Of a stretch of 64,000 bases of DNA, positions 41,101-48,206 are shown piece after piece. Both the position numbers and the translations under genes were made by a program. Every line of letters begins with the position of its first letter. Positions within the stretch are counted from its first letter, which is position 1. This stretch comes from Elusimicrobia bacterium GWA2_61_42. GTDB taxonomy: Bacteria > Elusimicrobiota > Elusimicrobia > Elusimicrobiales > UBA9959. The notes below the pieces were generated by a model. That model did no database searches. It was not told where the DNA came from and saw only the letters and a program-made list of their open reading frames with translations. The stretch spans positions 1 to 64,000 of the forward strand of contig MGTU01000012.1 in assembly GCA_001799615.1 (NCBI GenBank), in the 5' to 3' direction.

Positions 41101-44100
41101 CTGGGCATTGGCTTCGTCCCAGGCGAAGTTGAGCGTGTAAGTGCTGGCCTGGAAATAATAGGTGGAACCGGTGGCCAGGTCGTAAGGGGAGGTCCAGTAG
41201 ACCTCCGCGGTGCCGGGGTAGCCGCCGGGCCGCCCGCCTACCATGAACGACGGGGGCAGGAAGGTGTAGATGCCGGGTTTACCCATCAGGGCTGCGGCGG
41301 CGAAAACGCCGGAACCGTCCAGCATTACGGCGCTGGCGCGCTCCTGGGTGTAGCTCCCGCCGGAATCGAAGGTCTTGGTCCAGAGCGCGGCCAGCGTGGA
41401 CGGATTCACTTTAGTCACGCGGATATTGTCGCTCTGTTCAAGGTCGTTGCGCATCTCATAGCCGGCGGTATACAACTCCCCGCCGTAATAAGTGACCCCG
41501 TAGTTATAATCCATCATATTGCCGGGGCTGTTATAGACGGAAGCGTCTATATATTGGAGCGCGGCGCCGTCGTGGTTAACGAACTTGCCCAGCCAGGCGT
41601 CTTCGTTGGCGGTATAGAGTTTGCCGGCCACGTAAATATCGGAATCGGGCCCGACAGCCACGCCATAGGCGGCGTCAAAACCGGGGTTGGTGATCTCCGC
41701 CTCGGAGAGCACGGCGTTGGAATCCAGGCCGTATTTCACAAGCCAGATATCCTCATCGTTCATCACGATACCTTTGCGGCCCGCGGCATAGACGGCGGAG
41801 GTGGTGACGGCGATACCGAAAAAATACTTGCTCGTATATTGATCCACCGCGTCCAGCATCGAAGTCCAGACCGTGGCGCCCAGCGGCGTGACTTTTTTAA
41901 GCAGGGCCGATTGATAGCCCGCGTTCTTTATCTGCCCGGCCAGGTAAATATTGCCGGAGGCGTCCAGGCCTATGGCGTTGGCGGAATCCATACCCATGGT
42001 TTCGCCGGCATACAGCTGGCTCCAGGCCATTACGCCGTCGGGCATGATCTTGGCCAGGTAGACGTCCTGCATGTCGGTGGGACTGGAATCCATGGAGCCG
42101 GCGGCGTAAATAACGCCCGAAGGTGCCACGGCCAGGGATTTGATAGTGAAATAAGGGCTCGCGTTAACCGTCGCGGCCGTGCTGTTGTAGAACCGGGTCC
42201 AGTCGTAGCGGCCACTTGACTTATTGTATTTGCGCAAACCCCAGCCGCCTTCCATGCTGGCGCCGCTCATTATGTTATAGGCCTGGTAGATATTACCGGA
42301 ACTATCCATGGTAGTGGCAAAGTCGTAAGCGTTATTCTCCGTAAAGGTAAACCTGGCCTGCGGGTAGGTATTGACGATGTCGTTAAGCGCCGGCGTGCGG
42401 GCCTGGGCGTAAACGGGGGGGCCCATGGGGGTGCTGCCTATCCAGGCCATGAAGTAATAGGTGGGCGTGGTGGAGTTGCCCCAGGCGTCGCGCGAAGCGG
42501 GCAGGCCCTTTACCAGGTAACCGTCGCCGGTACCGGCGGCCACGGGGCCGCTGGAAAAGTTTACCTGGGCGTTGGCGTAGTTCCAGGCGTAGGCGGCGGC
42601 CGTGCTGTACTGGATGTGCAGCTGCGTGCCTCCGACGATAGCTTCGGGGTAGGTCCAGTTAAGCTGCACGGAACCGGTGTACTGCCCGGCGTAGGAACCC
42701 AGCTGGAAAGGGCTGCCGCCGGCCTGCGGGAAAGAATAGAAGCCGTAAGAGTCGCCGAACTGGCCCGCCAGCAGCACGCCGCCGGTCGTGCTCAGCGCCA
42801 CGTCGTAAAAATAGTCCTCGTTCTGCGTGGCGTAAGTGCGCGTGGAGACCAGCTGGCCGTCCGCGGTGTATTTGAAATAGATGGAGTTGCTCATCTGGCC
42901 CAAATCCATGCGGTACTCGTAGCCGGCCACGTAAATGCCGCCGAACTTGTCCACGGCGCAGTTTTTGGCGCCCTCGTTCTTGCTATAGGTGGTATTGGGG
43001 TTGTCGTAAGTGCGGGTCCAGGTAAAGGTGGTAAGCCCCAGGTTATACTTGCGCAGCAGCAGGTTGCTCCCCTGGCCGATGTCGTTGCGGTCCTCGTAGC
43101 CGCAGAGGTAGGCGTAGCCGGCCGGGTCCACCGCTATGCCGGAGGCGGCGTCGGAGCCGTTGCCGGGGCTGTTGTAGCCCATTACACCCAGCTTGTTGCC
43201 GTTCGAGGGATCGTATTTGACTATCTGCATGTCGGCGTTGGCGCCGGAGTTATAGTCCTGCCCGGAGGAGTAAACATAACCGGAAGCGTCCGCGGCGAGG
43301 CCGCTGATATAGTCTTCGCTGTTAAGGGAGCTGGTGCTGTTAAAGATCTTCTCCCACACCGGGACGCCGCCGGCGGAAAGTTTGGCCAGCCACGCGTCCG
43401 CGCCGGCCGAGGAGGCCTGCACGGTGTAGCCGCCGGCGTAGACATAGCCGGAATAAGTGTCGAAAAGTACGGCCATACCGCGGTCATTGCCCACGGCGCC
43501 GGGGCGGTTGATCAGCCATTTCAGCTCGCCGTTGGCGGCGTAATTGGCCACTATGATATCTTCGTCGGTGCTGTTCCTGAGGCTGCCGGTCACGTAGACG
43601 TCGCCGTTAAAGGGGTTGACGGCCACGGCACGGCCGTAATCGTTGCCGTTCCGAACTCCGCTGTTGAGAACGCGCACCCACTGTAACGCGCCTTCGGAGT
43701 TATATTTGCGCAGCACCACGTCGTTGCCGCAATCCTGGCAGGTGGGCATGGTGTTTACCAGGTAAACGTTGCCCTGGGGATCCACGGCCATGCGCCCGGC
43801 GTAATCGGCTTCACGGACGCCGTTCTCAAGCAGCAGCAGGCCGCCGCCGTAAGGCGTGGCCGAGACCGAAGGAAAAACGGGGGTATTGGGCACGGCCGCG
43901 ATGGTGGGGCAGTCCGCCGAGGGGGTCCCGGCCAGTTCCACCCAGACCTTGAACGTATAAGTTGGGCTTTCTATCACCCCGGCGCCGTTGCGGCCGGCAT
44001 CCAGCCCGCCTATAATATAACCCTGTTGCGAACCGCTGGCGGCGGAAGTGGAAATAACGATCTGCGCGTCATTTTTATCCCAGACCACCGTAGCGGGGTT

Positions 44101-44307
44101 GGTGGTGTATTGGATGTAGAACAGGTCGCCGTTGCCCTGTACCAGCGTGTCGTTGACCTGCCAGGTGTAGTGGATAGTGCCCGTGTAAGGGCCGGCGACG
44201 GCGTTCACGCCGGTGGCGTCGTTGGTGGCACCGGCGCGCCCCGCGGTTCCGGCCCAGAGGCCTGCGGCGGCCGCCAGGATTAAAATGGTTTTTTTCATAT
44301 TAAACAT
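35131..44307 (-). CDS. Giant exported surface protein with triplicated propeller and carboxypeptidase-regulatory repeats
   Basis: The start is set at ATG 44307 because AGGAG lies five bases ahead; length is 3058 residues. A signal peptide ends near GRAGA. Three units of about 490 residues follow (44.2-42.7, 42.7-41.2, 41.2-39.77 kb). Each opens with an FN3-like module (YTGT/S..., then G-GLDAxRxGxG or its variant) and continues as an SBBP-type beta-propeller with repeated VYVAGY / DIWLVKY strands. The last 1540 residues hold several carboxypeptidase-regulatory beta-sandwiches (GGISGVVKSSDTGNILENARV; LPAGIYRLEVTKDGF). The C-terminal 100 residues, from NMPNPF to KMAIIK, are FlgD-like/type IX sorting-like (SGVYFMLTY). 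It is likely an extracellular adhesin or scaffold. Confidence 0.9.
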   Translation of the reverse strand: MFNMKKTILILAAAAGLWAGTAGRAGATNDATGVNAVAGPYTGTIHYTWQVNDTLVQGNGDLFYIQYTTNPATVVWDKNDAQIVISTSAASGSQQGYIIGGLDAGRNGAGVIESPTYTFKVWVELAGTPSADCPTIAAVPNTPVFPSVSATPYGGGLLLLENGVREADYAGRMAVDPQGNVYLVNTMPTCQDCGNDVVLRKYNSEGALQWVRVLNSGVRNGNDYGRAVAVNPFNGDVYVTGSLRNSTDEDIIVANYAANGELKWLINRPGAVGNDRGMAVLFDTYSGYVYAGGYTVQASSAGADAWLAKLSAGGVPVWEKIFNSTSSLNSEDYISGLAADASGYVYSSGQDYNSGANADMQIVKYDPSNGNKLGVMGYNSPGNGSDAASGIAVDPAGYAYLCGYEDRNDIGQGSNLLLRKYNLGLTTFTWTRTYDNPNTTYSKNEGAKNCAVDKFGGIYVAGYEYRMDLGQMSNSIYFKYTADGQLVSTRTYATQNEDYFYDVALSTTGGVLLAGQFGDSYGFYSFPQAGGSPFQLGSYAGQYTGSVQLNWTYPEAIVGGTQLHIQYSTAAAYAWNYANAQVNFSSGPVAAGTGDGYLVKGLPASRDAWGNSTTPTYYFMAWIGSTPMGPPVYAQARTPALNDIVNTYPQARFTFTENNAYDFATTMDSSGNIYQAYNIMSGASMEGGWGLRKYNKSSGRYDWTRFYNSTAATVNASPYFTIKSLAVAPSGVIYAAGSMDSSPTDMQDVYLAKIMPDGVMAWSQLYAGETMGMDSANAIGLDASGNIYLAGQIKNAGYQSALLKKVTPLGATVWTSMLDAVDQYTSKYFFGIAVTTSAVYAAGRKGIVMNDEDIWLVKYGLDSNAVLSEAEITNPGFDAAYGVAVGPDSDIYVAGKLYTANEDAWLGKFVNHDGAALQYIDASVYNSPGNMMDYNYGVTYYGGELYTAGYEMRNDLEQSDNIRVTKVNPSTLAALWTKTFDSGGSYTQERASAVMLDGSGVFAAAALMGKPGIYTFLPPSFMVGGRPGGYPGTAEVYWTSPYDLATGSTYYFQASTYTLNFAWDEANAQTVFYTTAPVSSGMYQSYNIGGLDASRSGTGAITSPNYYIKGWAFDGETVAPLSGWATTYANTPGVQDTAVTYPDSKVWSINNSYSWRNKSARDAAGNLYTVSNSWIDGASLFVLRKYRPDMSIAWTKFFAGRANEYVQAFAVTADYAGNVIVAGTRGSWETLTRNDIMAVKYDAAGSLLWSRNYDFANNYDDGYAVAADETGTLYLGGSVQNQVGNANFAYVLKTTADGVLLTTAAFNGNSGSWGNEITDLVFDATNTVVYVTGNINNSVTGGDAFVLKLDEDLLTLSTAVITGAGNNWDQGGGIAADGLGNVYAAASVYNGMETGSDIWLRKLDATVEPVMASEWTQSYNDPANSYDTAGNVAMDSMGSVYVTGAESRWDINQGENLFIRKFTADGGIIWSKSFNGGGSSYERGWDVHVDTAGYVYATGEFNGGFGVYRYRQIVFSNSNPLLSIFITSGTASAAAGGVPVVIMPFDQSGGVNPELMVIGSANASGYFSARLPAGMQYFVGISTPGFKPTIKDQLMDPYGSFMVNLIGDTTKYYRLYRKSAAEPGHTLNVFVSSGLVAGDYLMGEVFYSMNGDKAAYGIAKSTSFNTSITLHNVPPADGGVYGFNISVPGKNKAAMLYLNQAFPGVSNYVVDMTSAVSMVGYTVGGSTTPPSFQAVVRSTWGAPVEGTRVELSKWANIPARCDGHDPCWQKYLVYENLTDVNGRAVFNNVPLSTGSYNLEIKKQGYSNYGEGGNSDCAMAGAWGICISTPGYTVTRDYMLALATYTLTGVLKYNGVPLPNASIMLNGNNDWVSQGSDSYAQAYNPGVRTEARVKTGSDGSFTITGLTDGNARLNAEFMGNWRDLNAGNLQEDSSDDIRVTISSDSARKPTDSAVCLPGRVWVLDSSGACLAANNLQFNLAPAGGNALGTLYGSLTFVTTYTISGSSPLEIPASSPVVVMAMQNCDGDCQSRQLGFTSFSGTLNSATTDYTIALSSGVSYYVKIYSTEWAMLSSFNDAASFSSTDTVRMDFTLTRSGGLKGQLKFPDGTNFKPNYSTGDDDPDYYAADVEVRGKNVQFSDGSNVDEYGTFEYPNVPPGIYDIYIKPRGDGFRWPPVELENVSVSLGKTTEVKMTLSDGLVVQPQIFGLPEISTPAWTYTVIGVPSGFAMNQRNITELFFEEPQYYFNYSSTTATWDKKYMVPGQYDFYLTVGASYNPGADDQYRPQSYYQFANFIGQKRGLTIKKSDATPGTLAQPIPVTVLGSVGQGVMTGHITGSKIFTDQDFEKIFANFDSEIMPLIPAVMLYDTAGDLKGFGHAMPDEVAIGAFEGGIKEKNKQVVLDALVANPLRYLVWGVPPGRYTAVFVNPNYPPIAKEVQLPEDEAYEFNFDAQTLVVGGISGVVKSSDTGNILENARVYLKHRTVEKFAVTNSSGAFTFSNLPAGIYRLEVTKDGFVKTGQKTGLAGYDSAAFEFFMVPSESKITGKVYLGKFPSPSTSQGIKLVAYDETLNVQSPSSYLPKIEAQTGEDGSYELTGIIMGHLYKVSAFMEGKLPETLTVTALNGDTVVDDIVLRDVPPQITVKVRKSPDSVSKVDVIITSPKALVTTPVCRYTVGEEYISTAAVSLALVPGANNSYQGQFSVSSNRQYYAVFVAAGDGDNRMEKEIQYDQTNDAKTEQYIQDAAIAGGEVVMDQETEEYSGIELDAGAITTSSGTADFSNLVGGFFSALPSVKTVKTAKGNVTLDTAIRNLMASEIYNMDLANAQPNKPFTLTLKYDKERALNTNGLRIYQYDEAAGMWKEIPGNYTVDPMTGVVSVDVSSLELAYEGSGGGTSPLARKRMRMSSVRNGRYVPNSSTPAGQTGKFAVFTAKPDNNTTAFTGSFAVYNMPNPFSLKSKTVNVSADGGIAVAAGAYATNGTLIKYNLPAGKSGNLKFVIYNLAGEKVRTIDEGVRPGGYVHYSEWDGRNDTNQDCASGVYFMLTYVDGKKLGTKAHKMAIIK
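39770..44200 (-). repeat. Three-fold internal repeat of about 1.47 kb in the giant gene
   Basis: FN3-like openings fall at about 44180, 42675 and 41205 (YTGTIHYTW, YTGSVQLNW, PGTAEVYWT), each followed by a beta-propeller block. The copies are diverged at DNA level, so the duplication is old. Confidence 0.75.
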
Positions 44308-44406
44308 AAGTTCTCCTGAAAACACAGCTGGGCGCTTAAGCCGCGGGGCTTGCGCAAAAAAACAAATTTCTTCCCGCTCCGCTGACCGTCAACCGCTGAC
44401 CGCTAT

Positions 44407-45642
44407 TTAAAATTCCCACTCCAGGCCCATCAGGTAAGTGCTGGCCCTGTAGTTATACCGGTAGTTCTCCTCGTAGCGCATGTTGGAGGACGAGACCTGG
44501 TAATTGTAGGCCGCCCGCGCGTAGAACCTGTTGAAAACGGGATACCGGGCGGAAAGCGAGGTAAGCCAGAAGGTCTGGTTGATCTTCGCGTCGCCGTAAG
44601 CGCCGCTGACGTTCTGCTTGAGGCGCCCGAGGTAATAAAGCCGGCGCCAGTCCAGCCCGAAGCTGAACTGCGCGCCGTTCTTGAAGACCAGGCTGGCGGA
44701 CGGGCTGATGTTTATGTCCACGTAGCTGTAGTAATCCTTCATGTATTCTTTCTGCAGGGAATCGTAGGAGCCCTGGTTGGAGCTGAGCCAGCCCACGCGG
44801 GCCGCGGCGCCGAGGTAAACCGGCTTCAGGGCGCGGGACAGCCTGAAGCTGAAATTCTGGACGATGTCGGCGCGCTTATCGCTCTTGAAAGGGGACTGGC
44901 CCAGTTCGGGGTTGGCGGCTACGGCCTGGTCGCCGTAGGTGCGGTAGGTGAGGTCGTAGCCGGCCTTCATCTGGGCGGGGTCCGGGAACCAGGCGTAGAC
45001 GAAGCCCAGGCGGTGGCTGGTATTGTCCAGCGGGTCGCTGCCGGCGTTGGCCGACAGTTCGTTGAAGGTGGTGGTGTCGTTGAAGACCGACTGCGACTGG
45101 GACAGCAGCGTGCTGTAGTTGGGATACTTCACCTGGTAAAAATCGTAGGACTCGGTAAAGGTGCCGTGGGGGCGTTCCTGCTCCGCGTCGAAGCCCAGGG
45201 AAAGGGTGTTATAGTCGAAAAGCCCGTCGGCCCATTTCTCGTCCTTGGTCTCCTTTATCAGGGCCTTGGAGTAGGAAACCCTGGGCTTGTACTTGTCGAA
45301 TTCGCGGGTGTAGACGTATTTAAGGGAGAAGGTATGCGTCTGGCGCTGGCGGGTAAGCACGCCGCCGCCGGCCAGCTCCTGGATGTCCTGCGTGCCGGAG
45401 TAGTTGCCGGCATAGACCGGGATCAGGTCGTGCCCTTCGCCCAGGTTCAGCGCCGGGGAGAGGAAGGCGTCCAGGCGGCCCTGGAAAGAGGCGGCGTCGG
45501 CGTCCAGGTAATACTTGCCGCCCAGCAGCGAGATATCGGCCACCGGGGTTATCTTCACTTCGGCTTTAAGGAAGGAAAAAGGGGAGAGGAGCAAAAAACC
45601 GGCCAGGCAGGCTTTTACAAAGTCTTTATTCGTTTTTTCCAT
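44407..45642 (-). CDS. Outer-membrane beta-barrel protein
   Basis: The first 27 residues are a signal peptide (LAGFLLLSPFSFLKA). The mature chain alternates aromatic and polar residues through some 16 strands (HTFSLKYVYTREF, GYDLTYRTYG, YFYARAAYNYQVS) and ends in WEF, a typical barrel-assembly signal. There is no specific family match. It lies 12 bases after the FecR gene and 99 bases before the giant gene, so it could be its surface partner or a porin. Confidence 0.75.
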   Translation of the reverse strand: MEKTNKDFVKACLAGFLLLSPFSFLKAEVKITPVADISLLGGKYYLDADAASFQGRLDAFLSPALNLGEGHDLIPVYAGNYSGTQDIQELAGGGVLTRQRQTHTFSLKYVYTREFDKYKPRVSYSKALIKETKDEKWADGLFDYNTLSLGFDAEQERPHGTFTESYDFYQVKYPNYSTLLSQSQSVFNDTTTFNELSANAGSDPLDNTSHRLGFVYAWFPDPAQMKAGYDLTYRTYGDQAVAANPELGQSPFKSDKRADIVQNFSFRLSRALKPVYLGAAARVGWLSSNQGSYDSLQKEYMKDYYSYVDINISPSASLVFKNGAQFSFGLDWRRLYYLGRLKQNVSGAYGDAKINQTFWLTSLSARYPVFNRFYARAAYNYQVSSSNMRYEENYRYNYRASTYLMGLEWEF

Positions 45643-45654
45643 GATTCGTTTCCC

Positions 45655-47103
45655 TTATTCGAGGCGCAGCAGCCCGGCGTCCTTGAGCAGCTTGGCGGAG
45701 TAGACCAGGTTTATATTGCGCCCGCTGAAAAGGTTGCTGGTATAGACCCGTTCGAAATTAAGCCGGTCGGTGATCTGGTCCAGGGTTTCTCCCCCGCCCA
45801 GCCCCGCGCCGAAATCCCCGGCGGAAAGTATTTTCCCGTCGTCGAAGATCACGAAATCCTCGGCCTGGATATAGGTGCCCTCGTTGAAAGTATTCCTGCT
45901 TATGCTGTGAAAAGCGTCGCCGGTGACGGAGGCGACCAGGCCGGTAGTGCCCAGGTAGGAAGCGGACGTTACGTCCCCGGTGGCCACGTTATAGCCGGAC
46001 TTGGTCCATATCCATTTGCCCATCGCGGCACTGTCGTTGGGCGCGGTAAGCAGGGTATCAGGGCCCGCGGCGTAGAAAGAATAATTCCCGAAAACCAGGT
46101 TAAAGCGCGGGTCGGCGGCGCTGCCGTTGGACTGCATGATGCCGCCGGAAGCGTCCTCGGTGACCTTATCCAGCGTGTTGGACATCACGCTGTTCATGGC
46201 CGTCAGGTACCACTGCGGCGCGGCGGTGCCGGCCGCGGAGATCATGTTGGCGGTTACCAGCGACAGGTCGGAAGGCAGGGCGCTGTTGAAGGTGAACAGG
46301 ATCTTGCCGAAGTCGAAGCGGCTGTCGCGGGTGTTGAGCACGACGTATTTGAACTGGTTGGCCGAGGGGCGGATGGTATATTCCTCCATGCGCACCCGGT
46401 TGCCGAAAGCGTCCACGGCCACCTTGCGGTTCTGGAACTCGGAGGACTGCATCTCCTCCTGCGCCCTGGCGACGACGTCCTCTTTGGACAGCTCGCCGTA
46501 GATCTCGTTGCGGGCCGCCTGGGACGGGTTCCCGATCGAGGAATTCATGTCGCCGGGCTGGTTGGGGTTCTCCCTGGGGGTCCCCATCCTGGCGCCCATG
46601 GGGATCTCCGCCGCCTGGCCGCCGCGCACCAGGCTGGAATTGCCCTTGGAATCGCCGGCCAGCACGGAGCCGTCGTAAACCTCCACGCGGCTGTTGCCTT
46701 CCTCGTCGGAAGCCACCATGAAATCGGTGCCGCGCACGGCGCAGACCGCCGAGGGGGTGCGCACTTCGAATTTTTTGGAGAATTTCTTTACCCAGGAACG
46801 GACGCGCCCGAAATAGAGCCCCAGCGAAACGGCGTCCTTGCTCTCCGAGGACATTTTGAACGCGGACACGGGCGCCAACTTCACCTTGGTGCCGTCCTCC
46901 ATCAGGATCTCCACCGTGGAGGCCCGGGCGGTGCGCAGCTCGTCGCCGTTGCCCAGGCGGACTTTTTCGTCGCCTTCCAGGCGGGCCCACTCGGTCTTGC
47001 CGGCGCGCTTGAGGTCCACCTCGCCGCGCCACATATCTATATAGGCCGCGCGCGCCTGGCCGCAAAGAGCGGCCAGCAGTATCAGGGAAAAAAGATAACG
47101 CAT
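45655..47103 (-). CDS. Exported FecR-domain protein
   Basis: A signal peptide (to ARA near 19) is followed by a FecR domain: LGNGDELRTARASTVEILMEDGTKVKLAP and FEVRTPSAVCAVRGTDFMVASDEEGNSRVEVYDGSV. The remaining 300 residues are unassigned, rich in Ser/Asn/Gly. Unlike classical FecR there is no inner-membrane helix, so it is periplasmic or surface exposed and probably a ligand-binding module rather than an anti-sigma. It is first of the surface operon, with AGGAG six bases before ATG and a strong promoter. Confidence 0.83.
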   Translation of the reverse strand: MRYLFSLILLAALCGQARAAYIDMWRGEVDLKRAGKTEWARLEGDEKVRLGNGDELRTARASTVEILMEDGTKVKLAPVSAFKMSSESKDAVSLGLYFGRVRSWVKKFSKKFEVRTPSAVCAVRGTDFMVASDEEGNSRVEVYDGSVLAGDSKGNSSLVRGGQAAEIPMGARMGTPRENPNQPGDMNSSIGNPSQAARNEIYGELSKEDVVARAQEEMQSSEFQNRKVAVDAFGNRVRMEEYTIRPSANQFKYVVLNTRDSRFDFGKILFTFNSALPSDLSLVTANMISAAGTAAPQWYLTAMNSVMSNTLDKVTEDASGGIMQSNGSAADPRFNLVFGNYSFYAAGPDTLLTAPNDSAAMGKWIWTKSGYNVATGDVTSASYLGTTGLVASVTGDAFHSISRNTFNEGTYIQAEDFVIFDDGKILSAGDFGAGLGGGETLDQITDRLNFERVYTSNLFSGRNINLVYSAKLLKDAGLLRLE

Positions 47104-47133
47104 AAAAAGCTCCTAATTGAAGGCGGACGAACC

Positions 47134-47150
47134 CCCGGCCGCTGGCCGGG
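47134..47150 (-). other. GC hairpin in the FecR-operon leader
   Basis: CCCGGCC-GCT-GGCCGGG inverted repeat, 30 bases before the start codon within the predicted transcript. There is no T run, so it is not an intrinsic terminator. It may influence mRNA stability or translation. Confidence 0.4.
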
Positions 47151-47174
47151 AAGCCCCTTAACCACTATAGATGA

Positions 47175-47204
47175 ATTATAGGTTTGAAGCGGAATAAGTG
47201 TCAA
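47175..47204 (-). promoter_or_regulatory. Consensus sigma-70 promoter of the surface operon
   Basis: On the minus strand TTGACA, 18 bases, TATAAT: both boxes perfect. Transcription should start near 47168, leaving a 65-base leader. Confidence 0.8.
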
Positions 47205-47237
47205 CGGAAAATATTGTGACTTTGGATACCGGGAATT

Positions 47238-48182
47238 TCAGGCGCAGATGTCGCAGGAAGAATTTTCCACGGGCTCGCTTTCCACCTGGAAAACCGAGTG
47301 GCGGATACCGAAGCTCGCGGCCACCCCGCAGGTGGCGGTCTTCAGCGCCGCCTGCTGCTTGGCGGGGTCTTTTACCACCAGGTGGGCACTGAGCGCGTTG
47401 AACCCGGACGAAAGGCTCCAGGCGTGCAGCTCATGCACGTCCGAAACGCCGTCTATGGCCCTCAGGTCCTTCTCCAGGGCTTTCAGGGAGAGCCCGCGCG
47501 GGGAACCTTCCATAAGGATATGAAAAGCCTCGGCCAGCAGCCTGGCGGAACTGAACAGGATAAGCCCTATTATCAGCAGGGAAACTATGGTGTCCGCCAG
47601 GTAAAAGCCGGTGAAGTGGATAATGACGCCGGCGATGATGGCGGCCACGGAACCGGCCAGGTCGCTGAGCACGTGCAGGAAAGCCCCGCGGATATTGATA
47701 TTGTCGCCGCTGTGGGCGTGCAGGATCCAGGCGCAGGCCAGGTTGGCCAGCAGGCCGGCGGCGGCCACCCAGATCATGGGGCCGGACAGCACCGGCACCG
47801 GGCTGTGGAACCGGGCGTAGACTTCACGCAGCATGTAGCCCGACAGGATCCACAGCAGCATGGCGTTGGCCAGCGCCGCCACCACCTCGGCGCGGCGGTA
47901 ACCGAAGGTGCGGGAGGAATCGGGCTTGAGCCCGGCCAGGCGCGAAGCGAAAAAGCTCATGCCGAGCGCGGCGGCGTCCGTGAGCATGTGCATGGAATCG
48001 CTGAGCAGCGCCATGCTGCCCGTGAGCAGGCCGCCGGCGGCTTCCACCAGCATGAAGGCCGCGGTGATGAAGAAAGCGGCGGTGATGGCCTGGCGGTGCC
48101 GGCCCCCGGCCCCGTGGCCGTGCCCGTGCGCGCAGGAGGCGCCGTGTTCGTGTTCATGTTCGTGATCGTGGCCGTGTCCCAT
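47238..48182 (-). CDS. czcD: CDF-family zinc/cation exporter
   Basis: The 314 residues begin with a histidine-rich metal-binding stretch (HGHDHEHEHEHG and HGHGHG). Six membrane segments follow with LLSDSMHMLTDAA in TM2 and HVLSDLAGS in TM5, the HD-HD zinc site. A cytoplasmic domain (VSDVHELHAWSLSSG) completes it, ending in a CDIC motif. It exports Zn or Co by proton antiport. It diverges from the polyprenyl synthase gene with only 24 bases between start codons. Confidence 0.95.
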   Translation of the reverse strand: MGHGHDHEHEHEHGASCAHGHGHGAGGRHRQAITAAFFITAAFMLVEAAGGLLTGSMALLSDSMHMLTDAAALGMSFFASRLAGLKPDSSRTFGYRRAEVVAALANAMLLWILSGYMLREVYARFHSPVPVLSGPMIWVAAAGLLANLACAWILHAHSGDNINIRGAFLHVLSDLAGSVAAIIAGVIIHFTGFYLADTIVSLLIIGLILFSSARLLAEAFHILMEGSPRGLSLKALEKDLRAIDGVSDVHELHAWSLSSGFNALSAHLVVKDPAKQQAALKTATCGVAASFGIRHSVFQVESEPVENSSCDICA

Positions 48183-48188
48183 ACCGGA

Positions 48189-48198
48189 ATTATATAAT
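48189..48198. promoter_or_regulatory. Palindromic shared -10 for two divergent genes
   Basis: ATTATATAAT reads TATAAT on both strands (plus 48193-48198; minus 48194-48189). The czcD start is six bases away and the polyprenyl synthase start eight, so both messages would be leaderless. No clear -35 on either side. Confidence 0.5.
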
Positions 48199-48206
48199 TT
48201 TGGGAA

